Positions 60,088-64,000 of a DNA stretch of 64,000 nt are shown here, one piece after another; position 1 is the stretch's first letter; each line of letters starts with the position of its first letter. Origin of the DNA: Nephrocerus scutellatus. Taxonomy: Eukaryota; Arthropoda; Insecta; Diptera; Pipunculidae. The DNA is taken from positions 138,104,277-138,168,276 of the forward strand of contig OX352761.1 in assembly GCA_947095585.1 (NCBI GenBank), written 5' to 3'. The position numbers and the translations under genes were made by a program. The notes beneath the pieces are model-generated. The model did not search any database. It was not told the DNA's origin and saw only the letters and a program-made list of their open reading frames with translations.

Positions 60088-60289
60088 GTGGAACGGAAGG
60101 CGTACAGGATTGATTAGTGTTCGTTAATTAGTCAAATAAAACAAGTAAATGTAAAAAATTTTGTATTTCGGGTACAAACAATAATGATAAAAATCGTTTT
60201 GAGATGCTGAAAATATCCACATTTACACGCTTCACACTTGCCAAACGCGACTCAAAAAATACATTACACGCAGGATCTCGGCAGTTACC

Positions 60290-60370
60290 CATGAGAGTAA
60301 GCTGCCCACGAAATTTCAGCTCTCTAGGTCGTGTGAAAGGTAGTTAAAAGAGACCTCAAAGAAGTAGAAA
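60290..60370 (+). repeat. Interspersed repeat family A, copy
   Basis: It contains AAGCTGCCCACGAAATTTCA, GCTCTCTAGGTCGTGTGAAA, and GTTAAAAGAGACCTCAAAGA, matching the units at 9405-9850 and 33030-33140. ACAGACAAACAGG follows. Confidence 0.65.
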
Positions 60371-60374
60371 CAAA

Positions 60375-61268
60375 CAGACAAACAGGAGTCAAAAAGTTAA
60401 ATAAAATAATGCATTTCGTCGCTAAATTTAAATCAACAACAGTATTGAAAAGAATGATGCTACGGCATTCGATAGTTTGAATGCGTTCGCAGGTTTTTTA
60501 CTTTATTCAAAATGACTAACAACGAAAGAATTTATAAGCTGGGATCTTTTACTTTTATGCAAGTTAAATAAAACCTTACATGCCTTAGTATACTTTACCA
60601 CTTACAGTGAATCTCCAAAGCACTTATTGTTTGAACGTACATACGCGCCGTAACTTATGGATACATAAATCCCAAAAGTTTTATAACTATCGCTTAGTAC
60701 GGAAAGAAATGTAATATATATTTACTCTTACTGGATGTCTTTTTCCTCTCTACTGCCCGGAATGAAAATCTAAGGTTATCGTATGGACATCACCACATGG
60801 CCACCCAAACTCATGACAAAAAAGCTGTGCCACCGAAAAAATCTCTAATCCGTAAAGGACCATTTAAGGCAGTTATTTGGCAGTTTGTTATTACATTTGC
60901 ACTCCGACTCTAAAGAGCCAAATACCCGTATAAGCTGATTTTTCTGTGGTTATTCCAATTAAGAAGTACGCACATTGCTCTAGTCAAAAGTCTCGTCACG
61001 CAAAATTATTTCTTGTAAAAGAAAACTTTAAATTTTAGTTAAAAATATAGGCCATAAAAACCAACGAAAATCTTACGAGAAGCTTAGAAGGGTTGCAAAC
61101 AAAAAACATCGGAAAGAGTACAATAACGATGCTCAAAATAGGCGTGGCAAGCGGTAAAACTATTAGATCCACATATTGCATATTATATCCTGTGCTTTAG
61201 AGGCGCAATTTAATGAAATAATTTACAAGTTTGGTTCTTTTATGTCGATTAGGTTTTTATTTTTAAAT
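60375..61268. other. Gene-free stretch
   Basis: No recognisable ORF, RNA or repeat. Confidence 0.45.
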
Positions 61269-61270
61269 AA

Positions 61271-61448
61271 ATAAACCGGAAAAACACGTTATATAGACAT
61301 GAAATTTCCTTTTGGATTTCAGAAAGACATAGACGAAAGGAACGACGGACATAACGAGAATGCAACATTTCTGTTTTGAAAGAACGAACAAACCAATTTA
61401 TTGCCAATAAAATCAAAAGCGGTATTTGATAGTTACTCAAAACATCGT
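61271..61448 (-). repeat. Inverted identical copy of the 178-bp Helitron block
   Basis: Exact reverse complement of 58521-58698. Here it is not inside a visible Helitron: neither TC-type nor hairpin-CTAG ends are recognisable around it. It could be the source of the captured block, or a remnant of another element that carried it. Confidence 0.9.
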
Positions 61449-61945
61449 TTCAGTAATGCAACGCTGTTATTTTTGTATTTTTTTGCTCTTATGAATATTA
61501 TAAATTGCCGGAAATACCAATATCAATATTCGTTTATCGAATTGAAGAGGTGAAAATTTAATTTATATTCAAAAGCAAAGTGAATTTAGGAGACAGGAAA
61601 ATTGAATTAAACAATTTGCATTCCAGATATCTCTGTGTGCAAAAATCAGATCTCATTTTGTACAACTGCAATATATCAGAATTGTAATTGACATTTTAAA
61701 ATTAATTGTATTGCAGATATGATCCTAGTCTTTCAGAGCGTTGATGCTATAACACAATCAAGACTTTATTTATTAATATAAATGGTATTGAGCAAAGAGT
61801 CACACTTAAATCAAAATGCATGCTAGTATATAAAAATAACCTTAGTTACTTCCGACTATATACTTTCCGAAAACAGCAGCCGATAACAGCATAAAACTAG
61901 AATTAAGTCCACGGTTCCCTAAAGCAAACCAAACCTAGTATAGTC
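61449..61945. other. Gene-free stretch
   Basis: AT-rich; nothing recognised. Confidence 0.45.
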
Positions 61946-61949
61946 TGTC

Positions 61950-62170
61950 AGGACTGCTCAAAACCAGGAACTTAACCAAAAGTCTAAGCTACACAATGTA
62001 TATAAGACAATGGTCATACCAGTAATATGGGTCCGAGATATCGGTGCATAGCAAAAAGCATTCTGACCTCTAAATCGCGTACGAGAGGATAGTCTTACGG
62101 AGAATTGTTGTCTGTTCGAAAGCTCTATAATGATGAGATCGACGAGTGTAACCGCGATGTTTAGGTCTTG
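61950..62170 (+). mobile_element. RTE LINE fragment (post-RT region)
   Basis: TATATAAGACAATGGTCATA and ACCAGTA, AAAAGCATTCTGACCTCT and AACCGCGATGTTTAGGTC match the same stretch in the copies at 8830-9070 and 20720-21000. It has stops in all frames and neither the RT palm nor the 3' end. Confidence 0.85.
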
Positions 62171-62199
62171 TATTTTCTAATAGCAGTCGCTAATTGATA

Positions 62200-63460
62200 A
62201 CTGTATACAGTTAGGTTAATCTGATGGACCTGAATACTATTTACACAGATTATCCGAAGATTCTTCCAATTATGTCGCAGATCATGATTTCCTCGCCTAA
62301 GAGGGGGCGAAACACTATAACTTCGCTCTTTCGCAATAAGTCAGAAATTCGTCGAATTTGCTTGTAGCTTTCTTTGAATCACTTTTATTTTAAAGCCGTG
62401 TACATATAGTTCAATATCGTCAGCATATGCTAGGGATATGTCGTAAAATGTCACTAAGTACTTCAGAAATATATATGCTGAACAGGATTGGTGCCGTTAC
62501 TGTGCCCTGTGGCAGACCGTTAGAGATATTGAATATTTTGCTTGTCGTATTTTTTTTATCTGTCGGGTTTTTTTTATATATAAACTACCTCCAGGTTCCT
62601 AGAAGCCTCTTTGCATCTTAAATCATACCAAGCATTTTCCTCTGGTTTGATATACTTAGTCCTGAAAGGGATAAATATTCTCATTCCCTCCTGGATTATG
62701 TTTGTGATCGTATCAGAAATGGCATCCACACCACTATTAGCATTAAGTGGCCAGTTAATATTCATAAAAAAAAATTTTTGATGTCATCCCAGTCGGCTTA
62801 CTTTTCGACCACGAGAAAATTGCTGATACTACACAATGGTCTGAAGAGCCCTTAGGTGATAATACAATGACGGTGTTTTTGCTAGGATGAGAGGTAAGAC
62901 TTACTTATGACTTACAGTGTCTAGTGGGTTCATTTACAAGCTGAGTGGTATTGTTAAAATCAGCAAATAACTCAACAACCTTGTGCTGTTGTTAAGCGTG
63001 AATGGCGAAGCCAATTAGAATTGTATATATTGTAATCACCCGCAATGACGATTTCAGAAAATGGATCAAGCGATAAAATTCTAGTTAAAAAGTCAGATAG
63101 TGCATCTAACTCACTTCAAGTTGAGACACTGTCTAAATTAGGGCTCCTGTATGTAAAGCAGTAGTGAATGTTATGCTTACGCACTTTGACTTTGAGCCAA
63201 ATGAAATTAAATTCCGCGGTGGAACAATGGTTCAGCTGTGCTAGCGTTTTATAAGCAACATCTTTACGTACATAGATGGCGAGTCCGCGGTAAAAAAAAA
63301 TATTGGCATCAAGTTGTAACCAGGCCAAATAAAATCCGAAACTTTGGAATCAGCATACAGCTGGGTTGCTGTTAGTGCCGGTGGCCGAGAGATTCGATCT
63401 AAGCCCACGAATGTTGCACACATCGACCCTAAATTCGCACATCATACGAACAGGACATAC
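62200..63460 (-). mobile_element. Decayed LINE: endonuclease plus RT palm (I/Jockey-like)
   Basis: On minus, the endonuclease begins near 63430 (FVGLDRISRPPALTATQLYA). It continues with GLAIYVRKDVAYKTL (63280) and FTYRSPNLDSVST, and after a stop DPFSEIVIAGDYNIYNSNWL (63060), whose GDYN is the catalytic GDxN of AP-type endonucleases. The EN-RT linker at 62765-62600 reads MRIFIPFRTKYIKPEENAWY. It then jumps to the RT palm: ISNGLPQGTVTAPILFSIYI (62530) and, in another frame, ISLAYADDIELYVHG (YADD near 62430). Between linker and palm the RT fingers are deleted. Catalytic motifs of both enzymes survive, but stops and shifts inactivate the copy. A 3' end is not identifiable. Confidence 0.85.
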
Positions 63461-63469
63461 TCCGATTTG

Positions 63470-63740
63470 ACAGAAACGAACTGTGACGGGTCAGTTGGTG
63501 TTGGGTAAAGTCGGTGTTGGTCATTTTAGATGATGCAGAAGGTTTTGAGGGACAACCGCGCACCGCATGCCATTTTAGCTAATTTTGAAAACTACTGGAC
63601 CAATTTAGATCAGGTTTTCACCATTGAACAGGGTTTTTCGCCTCGGAGGTTACAGGCTACGGTTTTTTGGTCAGTGCTTGTTGGGTGGTAAGCTCTGCGT
63701 GGAGTGGTTGCAACCGGGCAAGGCTGGGACTTTCAGCTAG
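63470..63740 (+). mobile_element. Helitron 3' end fragment
   Basis: The segment ends with an imperfect hairpin CCGGGC-AAG-GCTGGG, then ACTTTCAG and CTAG at 63737-63740, followed by T. This is the standard Helitron 3' terminus. Upstream, AAAACTACTGGACCAATTTA is typical of the sub-terminal part of insect Helitrons. No 5' TC end is recognisable; it directly follows the LINE endonuclease remnant, so the element is 5' truncated or diverged. Confidence 0.7.
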
Positions 63741-63744
63741 TTTA

Positions 63745-64000
63745 TATAAAAGAAAATAAATATACGTTTCCAAGTACAATTAAGTATTTGTGTGTATATT
63801 ATAAATGAAAAGTAAAAATTGAACCCTCGCAAAAGGCGGTTTTTGTTTGGCGGAAATATCACGGTTCCTTCCACACATCATAGAATTTTAATTGATACGA
63901 TCAACATCGTGGATTTGTATACAAACGAACAAAAACAAATATACTTTTAAACTTATATGTGGGATTATACTTTGTACAATTTTTTGTACAACCACAACTA
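63745..64000. other. Gene-free end of window
   Basis: AT-rich; nothing recognised. Confidence 0.45.

Noticed and set aside
1..64000. CRISPR array, prophage, operon or toxin-antitoxin system
   Set aside because: No regularly spaced direct repeats, and the sequence is clearly eukaryotic with introns, LINEs, SINEs and Helitrons.

Overview
The window looks like nuclear DNA from a higher dipteran (cyclorrhaphan fly), possibly a tephritid-type fly with a large genome. It is AT-rich, almost free of long ORFs and full of decayed transposable elements. The only exon I can name confidently is on the minus strand at 24165-24821. It encodes the signal peptide and start of the first laminin-G domain of Neurexin-1 (Nrx-1) and ends in a consensus splice donor. 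No further Nrx-1 exon is visible to its left, so positions 1-24164 appear to lie in a first intron of at least 24 kb. The species call is inference from the close match of this exon to remembered fly neurexin and from the type of mobile elements.

Layout. 1-24 kb, the Nrx-1 intron: a Jockey-like LINE (1.6-3.0 kb), RTE LINE copies (8.4-9.35 kb on plus; 20.5-23.1 kb on minus, the most complete), a diverged tandem repeat (9.4-9.85 kb), a broken piggyBac transposase (11.0-11.8 kb) with a 35-nt GT-AG interruption, a LINE 3' stub next to a CTTT microsatellite (12.0 kb), two tRNA-derived SINEs (12.4 and 16.8 kb) and a probable BEL/Pao remnant (13.5-14.2 kb). 24-27 kb: the Nrx-1 first coding exon, its upstream region, then a divergent plus-strand TATA promoter at 26.3 kb with a uORF, a 106-codon ORF and a splice donor. 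27-45 kb: more RTE fragments, three more SINEs, two unnamed interspersed repeat families and LINE remnants. An unidentified plus-strand first coding exon with a strong donor lies at 44980-45037. 46-64 kb: LINE remnants (one with an RNase H domain), a mariner-like transposase tail, an ~800-bp piggyBac-like element with intact TTAA-flanked ends, a 5S rRNA-like sequence, a non-autonomous Helitron with both termini, a second Helitron 3' end, a near-perfect 19-bp hairpin, and a LINE endonuclease/RT remnant.

Most interesting observations: (1) a 178-bp block inside the Helitron that is identical, base for base, to an inverted copy 2.6 kb away although flanking DNA does not match; (2) SINE 3' tails that resemble the 3' tail of the local RTE LINE family, suggesting a LINE-SINE mobilisation pair; (3) a 35-nt intron-like insertion that exactly interrupts a conserved piggyBac motif; (4) a 5S rRNA-derived sequence with a preserved C box; (5) a piggyBac-like MITE with intact ends. 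I see no virus, toxin or multi-gene operon-like system here. Nothing could be searched or aligned by computer, so element family names rest on recognised protein motifs.
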